Shown piece after piece: positions 15,445-25,148 of a DNA stretch of 32,525 nt. The stretch covers positions 1 through 32,525 of the forward strand of contig JADLBV010000087.1 in NCBI GenBank assembly GCA_020847545.1, written 5' to 3'. Within the stretch, counting starts at the first letter, position 1. Every line of letters begins with the position of its first letter. The DNA comes from Phycisphaerales bacterium. GTDB lineage: Bacteria > Planctomycetota > Phycisphaerae > Tepidisphaerales > Tepidisphaeraceae. Below the pieces are notes generated by a model. It was not told the DNA's origin. It ran no database searches and saw nothing but the letters and a program-made list of their open reading frames with translations. Both the position numbers and the translations under genes were made by a program.

Positions 15445-18400
15445 TCAAACCGCCATGGCGCGTTCGTTGGGATGATTTGGCGCGGCCGGTTCGGAGGGTT
15501 TGGTCGATTCATCCATCGCGCCGGCCATGGGAATGGCTGCTTGTCGAGTGCCTCTGGCGGCCGCGGCGATGAACACCGCAAAGAGCAGGATTACGATTCC
15601 CGCAGCGCCGGCGGCGTAGGTTGGTCGAAGGTCCGCGCCCATTCCCGCGATCGTCACCTTGGCCGGCTCCGGATAGGGGGTCTCTTTGGACTGTGCAACC
15701 AGCGCATCAAGCCGATCCCGGCGGGCTTTGAGTTCCTGTGCCGCCTGATCGCGCTGTGCCAAACTCGCCAGTCGACGGTCGATGTCTTCGCGGGCCGACT
15801 GCAATTGTTTGGATTTCTGGAAATACGCCTCGCGGGCCGAGGATTCCGTCTGTTGCGCCTCGGCCAGTTGTGTGCGTTTTTGTTCAACCAACTGAAGACG
15901 GGCCAGTTCCTCCTGTTCGCCGGCCTGTTTGTCTTGGGCGGCTGTCAACTCGCGGGTGCGCTCGTCGATGCGGTTTTGCAAGGTCGCGATGTCCTCGGCG
16001 ATCAGCCGGGCCGGTTCGCTCTCCTGTCCTTTTTGCACGACGTCTGCATATTGCCGGCGGGCTTCGTTTAATTCCTCAAGACGTTTTTCCAACTCGGCCG
16101 CCAGTGCCTGTTGTTCGGCCGGCAGACGCTGCGCCGGCGGCTGGGTCGCCAGAACGCTGCGTTGCACTTTTTGCAACATCTCCTCGGTGCGCTGTCGGCT
16201 GTCGGCCAGTTGCTTCTGACTGGCATCGATAATCCGCTGAAGCTGGTTGATCGCCTCGGCATAAACGCTGTCATCCCCCAGCAGGTCGCGCCGACGACGA
16301 ATCTGATCCTTGAGTCGATCCTCATCCGCCTTGAGCTTCTGTGCCTGTGCCGCCGTCTCCTCGCCGCCGCTCAAGGCGGCATTGTATTGGCGGGTGGTCA
16401 ATGCCAATTGCTCATTGAGGTCCTTCAATTCCTTGTCGTTTTCCCAGATTTTGCTGCGGCGCGCCTCCATTTTTTCATCCAGCAGACGTTTGAGGCCGGC
16501 GATGCGGTCGGCCTGTTCCTTCTGGCTCTGGATGAACTCCGCCGTCAGTTCCTGCACGGCATTTTGCAACTCAGCCACCGCCGCGACGTAATTTTGAAAC
16601 TCCGGATTGTCGTGCAACTGCCGCTGCACATCCGCGATCTGCTGTTGCAGACGCTGCGCCGCGCCATCGAGCTTTTGCCGCGCCTCATCCGCCTGCGAAT
16701 GGGTGCTGACGCGCACGCGCTCCAGCCGCATTTTCAGATCGTCCAGCGAGGCGCGCATGTTGCGCAACTCCTGGTCATCGGCCACGGCCGCCGCCACCGC
16801 GGAGGTTGACCCCGGCTGCGTGGTTGGCGATTGGCGGGCGTGATCCAATTCCCCCTTAAGCTGCACGGAACGCTCGGCCGCTTCATGCCACGCCTTTTCG
16901 GCGGCGGCCACTTCGCGTTCATAGGTCGCCAAATCCTCAACGGTTCGCATCCCGTGCAACCGGCCTTCAAGCTCGGTGATCTCGGCCGATCGCTGCTCGA
17001 CGATCCGCTGCGATTGCTCAATCGCGCCGTTCAATTCGCGCAACTGCTGTTTGACTTTTTCATACGCCAGCCGTTGATCGGCGATTTTCTGGTCGGCATA
17101 GAGCGCCGACATCAGCGCCGACATCCTGTCCTCATCCAACCTGGCCGATGCGCTTTGCCGACCGATGACCCATGTCGATGAATCCTGCCCCGTCCATTTG
17201 GCCTCGCTGAGCATCCGCGTGTAGTCCACCGCATCGTCCAGAAACCCCGCCTCGGCGTCGGCCCCCTGTTTGACGCGGTAAATCGCCTTGGCGCTGCTTC
17301 GCATTTCCGATTCTCCCAGCATCGCCTGCAACTGCTGGTCAATCTGCCGGCGTGACTGCTCGGTGGCCAGGTTTTGGTAAGTGATCGCCGCCTCCACACG
17401 CGACTCGCGCGGCATCAGATACCACGCGCCACCCCCCGCGGCCGCCGCGCACAGCAGCATCAAAAACACCAACACCGGAACGCTCCATCGTTTGCGCTTG
17501 CCCGATGGAATATTGGGCGCATCCCCGCTTCCGTGACGTTCACCCGCATTTCCAGGAGGTACGGTCGCCGCCGCCGCCACCGGAACCGATCCAAATGGAT
17601 CGCGCGGCGGCTGTGTCTGTGCCGCATGGGTATGATCTTCACCCGTATCGTGCGATTGATCGGTCGACGGCGCGGCCGCGGACTCATGCCCTTCGCCACC
17701 GAAAATCGGATCATCGGATGCCGGCGGCTGCATCTGCGAAAAGACATCCACCTCACGCACCGGCGGCATCGCCAGTCCATCAAAACCCGTTGTCGCCTGA
17801 CCGCGCGTCGATGATGCGCCGCCGGCGAATGGCGGAATCTCCACATCTTCAAAAACGGGCGTTTCTTCGGCCGGCACCTGCACCCGCTGACGGGCGAATG
17901 CCGATGGTTTGACCTTCGGTCGAGGCGGCATCACCATCCCCGGCCGGCGCATCGGCGGATGCTCCATCGGCGGTTCGGAAGTGGGCGATTCGGCCGCAGG
18001 CGCAAATTCAGTCGGTGACGATTCGGGGGGCTCCTGCCCGTGCAATTTCGGCAACTGCAACGGCATCCCACCCAGATATCCAATCGACTCGGCCGCATTT
18101 TCAGCGGGAGGTGATATCCCCACCATCTTCACCGGCTCGACTCGTTGGGGCTTTGCGGGCGTAGGGGCCGGCGGCTTGGGTGGTTCCTTGCGGGCGGCGG
18201 GTTTGGCCGGCGGGATGATGGGTTCGGTCGTCTCCAGTTTCAGCGGTTCATTTTCCACCGCCGCCGCTGGTTTCAATGGCTCGATCGTCGGCTCTTCGGC
18301 GCTCAAATCCAACGGCGGCACTTCATCTTCCGACACCGGCTTGAGCAAATCCTCAACCGATATCTCCTGGTCGAGCGATGATTCAACCACCGGATCATTG

Positions 18401-19977
18401 CCGCTGCCGCTGAATCGCTCGATGGCCGTGTCCAACTGGCTGTCGGAAATCTCCTCGGCTGTCGGTGTGATGCCTGGCGTTCCTTCAATCGCTTTTTCCA
18501 ACCCCTGGGCCGATTCGGGTGTCGGTTCGGTTCGATCAACGACCGATTCCCGCTCATCCTTCCTTCGCGGTCGCTTTCGATTTTTGCGGCTGGGGGTCAC
18601 TGAAACCGGCGTGGGCGCGGCATCCTCCGTCTCCAACGACTCCATCGCGATCAGCGGTTTTTCCGGCTCCTCAATCGGCCCAACCGGCGTCTCATCAACT
18701 GAAAAATCGAGCGGCGCCACGGCCTCATCAATCGCCGGCGGCTCGTTCAATTCATCCGCGAGGTCCACACCGGCCAATGGATCGGGCGATGGCTCGGGCA
18801 AATCAAGCTTGGTCGGTGTCGAACCAAAATCCACCCCATCCAAGTCCGACACCGGAATGGGCTTTTCTTCAATTTCTTCGGCGGGTGTTTCAACGGAGGG
18901 TTCTTGTGCCCGTTGGATTGCCTCGGCCGCGGCTTTTTGCAAATCCGTATTCGTTGCCGATGAGCTTAGTTTTTCTTCACGCAAATCCCGCGACACCAAA
19001 ACCTGCGGCGGTTCGGATTCCGGTTCATCCGGTTCGGGCAATTCCTCCACCACCTGATCGGACAATTTCGGCAGATCACGATCCGCATCGACATCCGCCA
19101 GCGGAATGGTGGCCGTGTCGTTTCCGCTGCCCACATCCGGATCGTGATCCAGATCAATCGCCGTATCGCCCAATACATCCAACGGCTCTGTCGCCGGCAA
19201 TGGCGAACTTTCGTCGGTGGGAGGTTGATCCTCGGTTGTCTGTTCAGTTTCCGAAACCGCCTGATCGGATGGTTCCCCGACCAGCGGCGCGGTTCCGACC
19301 AGGTGTTCCAGTTCATCGACTTCGGCCGGCTGTTCCTCGGCCGGCATGTAGAGCATTTCAGTCTCGCCGATCCGAATCTGATCGGAAAACTCCAACGCCT
19401 GTTGATGAATCTTGCGGCCGTTGACGAATGTGCCTGTTCGCGATCCCAGATCGCGGATGATCCGCCGGCCGCCCAGCTCGTAAATCACCGCGTGGGCGGT
19501 CGAGGCGCTATCTTCAATTAATGATATATCGCACGTCGGCCGACGACCGATCAAAATCACCCGCTGTTCGAGCGGGATCGGCATCTCGCCCCCATTGACG
19601 TGCATCGCCGCGGATGGAGCGCCGGCAGTGGCTTTTTGCCGCACCTTGGCTTTGGCCGAGACGCGAAACCGAAAACTCCCGATGTCGATCACGTCGCCGG
19701 GCTTGAGATCCGCCTCCGTGACCGGCTCACCATTGACGAAGGTATGTGTGCGGCTTTGCAGGTCGCGCAAATAGAGATGCCCATCATCGTTGATGATCAG
19801 GGCGTGTGCCTTGCTGACCTGGCGCGACAACAGATGCAGGTGGGCGTTATGGCGTGCCCCGATCAGCGTGGCCGGACGGTTGAGCGGCACAGGCGGCTTG
19901 CCCAGATGATGACCCTGTGGGATCAGCGTTGGACCGTTGCCGGCAGGCCTGCCATTCAAAGGTGATTCATCAGCCAT
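15445..19977 (-). CDS. Giant membrane protein: two FHA domains, Pro/acidic linker, TM, long coiled coil, TM
   Basis: About 1510 residues. FHA1 (about 37-110) has GAR, SRQVSKAH and TFVNG; FHA2 (about 139-211) is more canonical with GRRPTCDISL, SASTAHA and RTGTFVNG. FHA domains bind phosphothreonine peptides. Residues about 212-825 form a Pro/Glu/Ser/Asp-rich linker of low complexity. A membrane helix follows at about 831-851 (VPVLVFLMLLCAAAAGGGAW), then an almost unbroken coiled coil of about 590 residues, then a second helix at about 1453-1473 (GIVILLFAVFIAAAA) and a short tail. TM, coiled coil, TM is the layout of Wzz/GumC chain-length regulators. ATG 19977 (MADESPLNG) is preferred over the GTG 57 bp upstream. 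Could be a cell-envelope scaffold controlled by Ser/Thr phosphorylation; function unknown. Confidence 0.82.
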   Translation of the reverse strand: MADESPLNGRPAGNGPTLIPQGHHLGKPPVPLNRPATLIGARHNAHLHLLSRQVSKAHALIINDDGHLYLRDLQSRTHTFVNGEPVTEADLKPGDVIDIGSFRFRVSAKAKVRQKATAGAPSAAMHVNGGEMPIPLEQRVILIGRRPTCDISLIEDSASTAHAVIYELGGRRIIRDLGSRTGTFVNGRKIHQQALEFSDQIRIGETEMLYMPAEEQPAEVDELEHLVGTAPLVGEPSDQAVSETEQTTEDQPPTDESSPLPATEPLDVLGDTAIDLDHDPDVGSGNDTATIPLADVDADRDLPKLSDQVVEELPEPDEPESEPPQVLVSRDLREEKLSSSATNTDLQKAAAEAIQRAQEPSVETPAEEIEEKPIPVSDLDGVDFGSTPTKLDLPEPSPDPLAGVDLADELNEPPAIDEAVAPLDFSVDETPVGPIEEPEKPLIAMESLETEDAAPTPVSVTPSRKNRKRPRRKDERESVVDRTEPTPESAQGLEKAIEGTPGITPTAEEISDSQLDTAIERFSGSGNDPVVESSLDQEISVEDLLKPVSEDEVPPLDLSAEEPTIEPLKPAAAVENEPLKLETTEPIIPPAKPAARKEPPKPPAPTPAKPQRVEPVKMVGISPPAENAAESIGYLGGMPLQLPKLHGQEPPESSPTEFAPAAESPTSEPPMEHPPMRRPGMVMPPRPKVKPSAFARQRVQVPAEETPVFEDVEIPPFAGGASSTRGQATTGFDGLAMPPVREVDVFSQMQPPASDDPIFGGEGHESAAAPSTDQSHDTGEDHTHAAQTQPPRDPFGSVPVAAAATVPPGNAGERHGSGDAPNIPSGKRKRWSVPVLVFLMLLCAAAAGGGAWYLMPRESRVEAAITYQNLATEQSRRQIDQQLQAMLGESEMRSSAKAIYRVKQGADAEAGFLDDAVDYTRMLSEAKWTGQDSSTWVIGRQSASARLDEDRMSALMSALYADQKIADQRLAYEKVKQQLRELNGAIEQSQRIVEQRSAEITELEGRLHGMRTVEDLATYEREVAAAEKAWHEAAERSVQLKGELDHARQSPTTQPGSTSAVAAAVADDQELRNMRASLDDLKMRLERVRVSTHSQADEARQKLDGAAQRLQQQIADVQRQLHDNPEFQNYVAAVAELQNAVQELTAEFIQSQKEQADRIAGLKRLLDEKMEARRSKIWENDKELKDLNEQLALTTRQYNAALSGGEETAAQAQKLKADEDRLKDQIRRRRDLLGDDSVYAEAINQLQRIIDASQKQLADSRQRTEEMLQKVQRSVLATQPPAQRLPAEQQALAAELEKRLEELNEARRQYADVVQKGQESEPARLIAEDIATLQNRIDERTRELTAAQDKQAGEQEELARLQLVEQKRTQLAEAQQTESSAREAYFQKSKQLQSAREDIDRRLASLAQRDQAAQELKARRDRLDALVAQSKETPYPEPAKVTIAGMGADLRPTYAAGAAGIVILLFAVFIAAAARGTRQAAIPMAGAMDESTKPSEPAAPNHPNERAMAV

Positions 19978-20132
19978 GGTAGGTATCCGCCGTCGAGCAC
20001 GACCCCAAAAACCTCTTGTTAGACGTCTGGCCACCCTGGCATGTTCGTCAACCGTTTATTCTATCAGCATCCTCATCCCCACCGAAACAAAAAAGCCGTA
20101 TAAATCACAAAATCGAGTTATCGGACGCTGTT

Positions 20133-21704
20133 TTAATGCTTAAAGTGACGTTCGCCCGTCAGGACCAATGCCGCGCCCATCTTGTTGGCCAGATCGATCG
20201 TCTCCTGGTCTTTCAATGAACCGCCGGGATGAATGATGGCTTTGACTCCCGCTTCAAGCAACAACTGGGGCGCATCGGGAAACGGGAAAAACGCATCGGA
20301 AGCGGCCACGCACCCTTTGACCCGCTCGCCCGCCTTGGCAATCGCCAGCCTGGCCGCCGAGGGGCGGTCCATCTGGCCGGCCCCCGCCCCCATCAGCATC
20401 CGGTCCTTGCAGACAACGATCGCATTGCTTTTGACGTGTTTGCAAACCCGCCAGGCGAAGGCCAAATCTTCCATATCCTGTTCGGTCGGCTGACATTTGC
20501 TGGCGACTTTCCAATTGGACCGATCCCGCCCGGTCAAGTCGCGCTGCTGGACCAGGTAACCCCCGACAATTTTGTGCAAATGCAGCTCGGTGGCATCGTA
20601 TTGCCCGACAGGGCCAACCTCCAGAAGCCGGACATTCTTCCAGCGGCTGCGCAACAATTTGAGTGCATCTTCATTAAATACTGGCGTGACAATGACTTCC
20701 AGCAATTTGTCGATGGAAGTGATCGCCTGTGCCGCCTCCAGATCGACCGGGCGATTGAGCGCCACGATCCCACCAAACGCCGCCAGCGGATCGCCGGCAA
20801 AAGCACGTTGGAACGCCTCGGCGATGGTTTTTCCGGTGGCACAACCACAAGGGGTGGTATGTTTGACGATACATGCGGCCGGCTCGTCAAATTCCTTCAC
20901 CGCCGACAAGGCCCCATCGGCATCCAATAGGTTGATGTAGGATAACTCCTTGCCGTGCATCTGCTTAGCGAAAGCCACGGAAGCCTCGGCAGGCTTTTTG
21001 CCGACCAGAAGGGTTGCCTTTTGATGGGGGTTTTCGCCGTAACGTAAGTCCAGTGCCTTGTGGAGGTTAAGCACCATTCCAGCGCTGTCGATCTCGCCTG
21101 CGGTGGCCAGATAGTTGGCGATGACCGAATCGTATTCGGCCGTCCGGGCAAAGGCCCGTTGAGCCTGCTTGAGCCGATGTTTGCCGCAACTGCTGCCGTT
21201 GTGTTTTTCCAAGTCCCCCAGCACTTTTTCATAATGGTCCGGCGAGGTGACGACCAGCACGAATTTGTGATTTTTGGCGGCCGACCGGATCATACTCGGC
21301 CCGCCGATGTCGATGTTCTCAATCGCCTCCGCGAACGACACCCCCGGCTTTTGGACGGTCTGTTCAAACGGATAGAGGTTGATGCAGACCAGATCGATCG
21401 GCTCGATCCCGTGACTTCGCATCGCCTCGATATGCTGCGGGTTGTCGCGCAAGGCGAGCAGGCCGCCGTGGATTTTGGGATGGAGTGTTTTGATGCGTCC
21501 ATCCATCATTTCGGGGAATCCGGTCAGGTCTTCCACCTCTTTGACGGGCAATCCCGCCTGACGCAGAAACTTGGCCGTGCCGCCGGTGCTGATCAATTCC
21601 ACCTTGTATTGTTCATGTAACGTCCGGGCGAACTCCACCAAACCGGTCTTGTCCGAAACCGAAATCAGCGCCCGCTTCACCGCAACCAAATCTGACACAA
21701 CCAT
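20133..21704 (-). CDS. purH: Bifunctional AICAR transformylase / IMP cyclohydrolase
   Basis: A 523-residue cytosolic enzyme of the last two steps of de novo purine synthesis: formylation of AICAR by 10-formyl-THF and ring closure to IMP. The N-terminal cyclohydrolase part (about 1-200) shows ALISVSDKTGLVEFA, ELISTGGTA, GFPEMMDGRIKTLHPKIHGG and NIDIGGPSMIRSAAKNH. The transformylase part has LRYGENPHQKA, the catalytic KHTTPCG, SDAFFPFPDA, IHPGGS and the terminal GERHFKH. Complete length. The start is at ATG 21704 or at the GTG two codons later; AAAGG lies only 4 bases before the ATG, which suits the GTG better. It lies 56 bp downstream of the VWA gene and 155 bp upstream of the FHA giant. Confidence 0.97.
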   Translation of the reverse strand: MVVSDLVAVKRALISVSDKTGLVEFARTLHEQYKVELISTGGTAKFLRQAGLPVKEVEDLTGFPEMMDGRIKTLHPKIHGGLLALRDNPQHIEAMRSHGIEPIDLVCINLYPFEQTVQKPGVSFAEAIENIDIGGPSMIRSAAKNHKFVLVVTSPDHYEKVLGDLEKHNGSSCGKHRLKQAQRAFARTAEYDSVIANYLATAGEIDSAGMVLNLHKALDLRYGENPHQKATLLVGKKPAEASVAFAKQMHGKELSYINLLDADGALSAVKEFDEPAACIVKHTTPCGCATGKTIAEAFQRAFAGDPLAAFGGIVALNRPVDLEAAQAITSIDKLLEVIVTPVFNEDALKLLRSRWKNVRLLEVGPVGQYDATELHLHKIVGGYLVQQRDLTGRDRSNWKVASKCQPTEQDMEDLAFAWRVCKHVKSNAIVVCKDRMLMGAGAGQMDRPSAARLAIAKAGERVKGCVAASDAFFPFPDAPQLLLEAGVKAIIHPGGSLKDQETIDLANKMGAALVLTGERHFKH

Positions 21705-21760
21705 GCCTTTCGATAATCCAAGGATGCAGGTTAGCCCAAGCGGTGGCGGACGCCAAGGGC

Positions 21761-24700
21761 TTAACGTCCATCTCGTATGGCACGGCGTTTGGCCTGAGCC
21801 AGTCGGCTCATGCGGTCTTCCGGCGGCGGCTGATTGGATTCAGCCGTCGCCGGATCGTTTGTTGGCGACTGTGGGGAGGGTGGCGATTGGATCATGGGAA
21901 GATCACTTTGTGCCTGATTATTCGGCGAAATAGTCGATTCGGTTTGCCGCTGTTCGGCGGCGGATTGGCGAACTTTTCGCAAAACCGCCACGCCGGCGTT
22001 GGGGCCGGTGGATGTTGCGGGGGTGAGGCCGCCGAAAAGACGGTCCCATGCGGCATGGAAGAGGCGCTGGATGCCGATTGCGCTCCAGTCGATCCGACGG
22101 GCCGCGATATCCAGCAGGAGGATCATCAGGATGGCGTAGATGATCCCATCGGTGAGCAGCAGGGATGCCTTGCGGGAAATCAGGCCGGCGCGGTTGAAAA
22201 AATCAGCCGGTTGGTCAAACGGATGGATGACCCGGCCGCCGGTGCGGTTGGCCACCTGGATCGCGGCCGCATCGTTTGATTCCAGGTCGCGCAATTCCAT
22301 TGAGGCATCCACCACATAGGCCGCCGACACCCAGCCGGATGTTTCGGTCCCTTCCAATCGGACGGCCGCCAGATAGGCGCCGGGAGCGGCGGCATCAAAC
22401 TCTCCTTCGTAGCTGCCCGGTCCCACCTGAGACAGGCGGATGGTTCGTGTCGGACGGCGCGGATCGGGTGGCAAAATGGTGGCGGTGGCGCTGAGGAAAT
22501 TGCGAAAATATCCCTCCTCACCGACCACCTCGACCTCGATGCGGGCGTGGCCGGGGGTGGTGGGGGTGATGCGCGCATCGGCAAATGCGCCGGCCTGCGG
22601 ACGGATCACCCCGCGCACCACCTGCGCCCAGAACTTGTCGAACATCGATGAGCCGATCCAAGCCGATGCCCATCGGCCGGCCGCATCTGATGTGAAGGCC
22701 ACCGCCTGACCCAGGCCGATTCGCCACGACGCCAGCACCGGCAGTCCCTTGTCGTTCACCAGCGGCATTTGCAGGTACGGGCTGGTTTTGGGCCAGGTCA
22801 TCACCATCCCACCCAATTGGGCGAACGATCCCACCCCGGCGATCAGCGGCGAATCGGCATCCAACACGCGCGGCACAAACGGTTTTTCCTGAATCAGCAC
22901 ACTGCGCAGCGTGCGCGCCTCCTTGATGAAAACCTGCGGCAGCAACGCCGGATCGGTGATCGGATAAAATCGACCATGTCCCATTTGCGCCAGTTGGGAC
23001 AAGAGCTTGGTGTCGGCGTCATCCCCCACGCCGACGGTTGAAAGGGTCATGCCGGCGGCGTTCATTTTGTTGATGATCGCCTCATAATCGCCCGATTCGC
23101 TCTGGCCATCGGTCAGCAAGATCACATGCTTGACGGTGATGGAGGGATCGACTTTGGATAATGCCGTCACCGCTTCGCGCAACCCCGGCGCGATGTTGGT
23201 TCCGCCGGCCGGGGAGACTTGTCGAATCGCGCGCTCGGTGGCATCCGTGTGGTCATTTGGCCCCAGCGGCACAACCCAGGTGGGGCTTGAATCAAACGCG
23301 ACCACACCCACCTGATCCTGACTCCAGAGAGTCCGCAGCGCCAATATGGCGGACTCGTTGGCCAATTCCTGTTTGTTGTGCGTTGAACCGGCGATGGAGC
23401 CTCCCATCGAGCCGGAATGGTCGATCACCAGCACCAGCGCACCGGCCGGCATCATCCTTTGCGACGGCGGCTGACAATCAACCGGCAGGACCTTTTCCAG
23501 CTCCGAACCAATCCAGCCTCCGGCCCCAAACGCATCAGGCCCTCCCACCATCACCAGTCCACCCCCCAGATCGCGGACATATTGCGCCAGCAACTTGTCC
23601 TGCTGATCGTCCAGCCCGCCAAGCCCTTTGGGGATGTTTTCCAGCACCACCGCCTGATATTGCTGGAGATCCATCAGGTTTCGCGGGAAGGCGGTTGCCG
23701 AAAATCGACTCTCATCCAGCGACAATTGATTGCGCGCCAGCGCCCCCGCCAACGGCGACAATGTGCCATCCGATGGATGTCGAACATACAAAATTCTGCT
23801 TTTGCCGCGCACCATCGTGACCGCTTCGGAACGATTGTTGTCCAACAGCGTGTCGTTGACACCCTGATCGGCCTCGATGAAGGCGACAAACCGATGCACA
23901 CCCCCCGGCAACGCCGGCAACGGCAGGTTTACGACATTGGCGCCGGGGTGAAGGGTCAATAATTTTGTGGATTGCGCGCCGGTGGCGGCCGGTTCCAGAT
24001 CGACCGGCAGGCCGTCGATCAGCAAGGTCAGTTTCACTGTCACATCGCCCACATTGCGCGACCGCAGTCGCACGCCGAGTGTCATCGGCTCCCCTTCGTT
24101 GACCGAGACCGGGGCGATCAGGCCATCGAGCGCCACCTCGCGATTCAGGGCATATTGCAGCGGGGCCACATCAATCGGAACACGGGCGGCGGCGGCCAGT
24201 CGAATGGCCGCGTCCAGGTCGCCGGCGGTCTGGTTGCCATCCCAGAAGAGCACCAGCCGTTGCAATGTGTCATTCGGGAGGGTCGCCAATCCAAGGCGAA
24301 TGGCCTGAGCGACATCCGTGCCGGGTGTGGGTTTTCGGATGGCCGACTGCCCTTCGCGCAGATGAATGTCGGCGTATGCCTCCAGATGCGCTTCGTGATC
24401 AAAATCGATCATGCCGATGCGGTCGGCCGGCGGCTTTTCGCGCGCCTGGTCACGCACCACCTGCTCAATCGTCTGGCGGACTTTTCCCTGACCATTGGTT
24501 ACGACGGCGTCGGTGGATTGGCTGACATCCCGCAGCACCAGCACGGTCAAATCGCGAACGGGACGATTCCATCGCGCGCCGCCGATGAGCAAAATCATCG
24601 CCAGCAGCACCGCAAGCCGGATCGAAATCGCCACCCATCGGCGCAGCGCATCCAGCCCGGTCATGGATCGCACCCCCATCCAGACCATCAACCCGCCGAT

Positions 24701-24772
24701 CACCACGAACAGCCCAAACACCTGCCACGCCGGCAGAAACTCGAAGCTCAACCACGGAAGATCGGCGATCAT
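21761..24772 (-). CDS. Membrane protein with two VWA regions and a glutamine-amidotransferase-like domain
   Basis: About 1003 residues. Two N-terminal membrane helices (about 17-35 and 49-65), a first VWA-like region with VLVLRDVSQSTDAV (about 75-88), a beta-rich CARDB-like stretch, then a class-I glutamine-amidotransferase-like fold without visible catalytic triad (about 370-420: VLENIPKGLGG, YVRDLGGGLVMVGGPDAFGA). The second VWA has an intact MIDAS: VIDHSGSMGG (about 446-455), GGTNIAPGL and LLTDGQS. A third hydrophobic stretch follows at about 871-890 (GIIYAILMILLLDIAA). The Pro/Gln/Ser-rich tail is cytoplasmic. Related proteins sit beside BatA/BatB/MoxR genes in Planctomycetota; none are here. 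Start is ATG 24772, or the GTG one codon earlier; no clear ribosome site. Probably a metal-dependent envelope adhesion or assembly protein. Confidence 0.85.
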   Translation of the reverse strand: MIADLPWLSFEFLPAWQVFGLFVVIGGLMVWMGVRSMTGLDALRRWVAISIRLAVLLAMILLIGGARWNRPVRDLTVLVLRDVSQSTDAVVTNGQGKVRQTIEQVVRDQAREKPPADRIGMIDFDHEAHLEAYADIHLREGQSAIRKPTPGTDVAQAIRLGLATLPNDTLQRLVLFWDGNQTAGDLDAAIRLAAAARVPIDVAPLQYALNREVALDGLIAPVSVNEGEPMTLGVRLRSRNVGDVTVKLTLLIDGLPVDLEPAATGAQSTKLLTLHPGANVVNLPLPALPGGVHRFVAFIEADQGVNDTLLDNNRSEAVTMVRGKSRILYVRHPSDGTLSPLAGALARNQLSLDESRFSATAFPRNLMDLQQYQAVVLENIPKGLGGLDDQQDKLLAQYVRDLGGGLVMVGGPDAFGAGGWIGSELEKVLPVDCQPPSQRMMPAGALVLVIDHSGSMGGSIAGSTHNKQELANESAILALRTLWSQDQVGVVAFDSSPTWVVPLGPNDHTDATERAIRQVSPAGGTNIAPGLREAVTALSKVDPSITVKHVILLTDGQSESGDYEAIINKMNAAGMTLSTVGVGDDADTKLLSQLAQMGHGRFYPITDPALLPQVFIKEARTLRSVLIQEKPFVPRVLDADSPLIAGVGSFAQLGGMVMTWPKTSPYLQMPLVNDKGLPVLASWRIGLGQAVAFTSDAAGRWASAWIGSSMFDKFWAQVVRGVIRPQAGAFADARITPTTPGHARIEVEVVGEEGYFRNFLSATATILPPDPRRPTRTIRLSQVGPGSYEGEFDAAAPGAYLAAVRLEGTETSGWVSAAYVVDASMELRDLESNDAAAIQVANRTGGRVIHPFDQPADFFNRAGLISRKASLLLTDGIIYAILMILLLDIAARRIDWSAIGIQRLFHAAWDRLFGGLTPATSTGPNAGVAVLRKVRQSAAEQRQTESTISPNNQAQSDLPMIQSPPSPQSPTNDPATAESNQPPPEDRMSRLAQAKRRAIRDGR

Positions 24773-24825
24773 CACCCGTATTAGAGTTGGGATAAAGTCA
24801 ATCGGTCAAGACGACATGATCCTGA

Positions 24826-25007
24826 CAGGGCAAACGCATTTGTATTTCTCCCTCCCCCGGTATTTCCGGGGGAGGGCTGGGGAGGGGGCCGTATCGCCGA
24901 ATTCGAGGAAAAACCCCCACCCTAACCCTCCTCCGGAATACCGGGGGGGATAAAGAGGCTCTGCGGGCATTATGAATGCCGCTAATAATATAAATGCGAT
25001 TGTCCTG
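24826..25007. mobile_element. MITE-like element, copy 2 (182 bp, 10-bp target duplication)
   Basis: Second copy of the element at 3122-3307, in the same orientation and about 90% similar by eye. Ends: left CAGGGCAAACGCATTTGTAT; right, on the other strand, CAGGACAATCGCATTTATAT. The two differ at three of 20 positions, more than in copy 1, suggesting an older insertion. The flanking perfect 10-bp direct repeat is ATGATCCTGA (24816-24825 and 25008-25017). The inner GC-rich palindromes are kept with small changes. It lies in the 376-bp gap between the VWA gene start (24772) and the DUF559 remnant (25149); apart from the element I see nothing else there. Confidence 0.85.
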
Positions 25008-25148
25008 ATGATCCTGAATCTTCACCTATTTGGTAACATATGAAAGAAATCCAGCTCGGTTCGTTGCTGGGTTCCTCCCGCCATTTCCATTTGGCGCATA
25101 AAGCAGGCCCAATTGACCAATCAGCCCGGCAACGCGCACGATACGGTC

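Noticed and set aside
17909-19057. A 382-codon Ser/Gly-rich open frame on the plus strand
   Set aside because: Antisense to the Pro/acidic linker of the FHA protein; its composition mirrors the codon use of that linker, and it has no ribosome site or motif.
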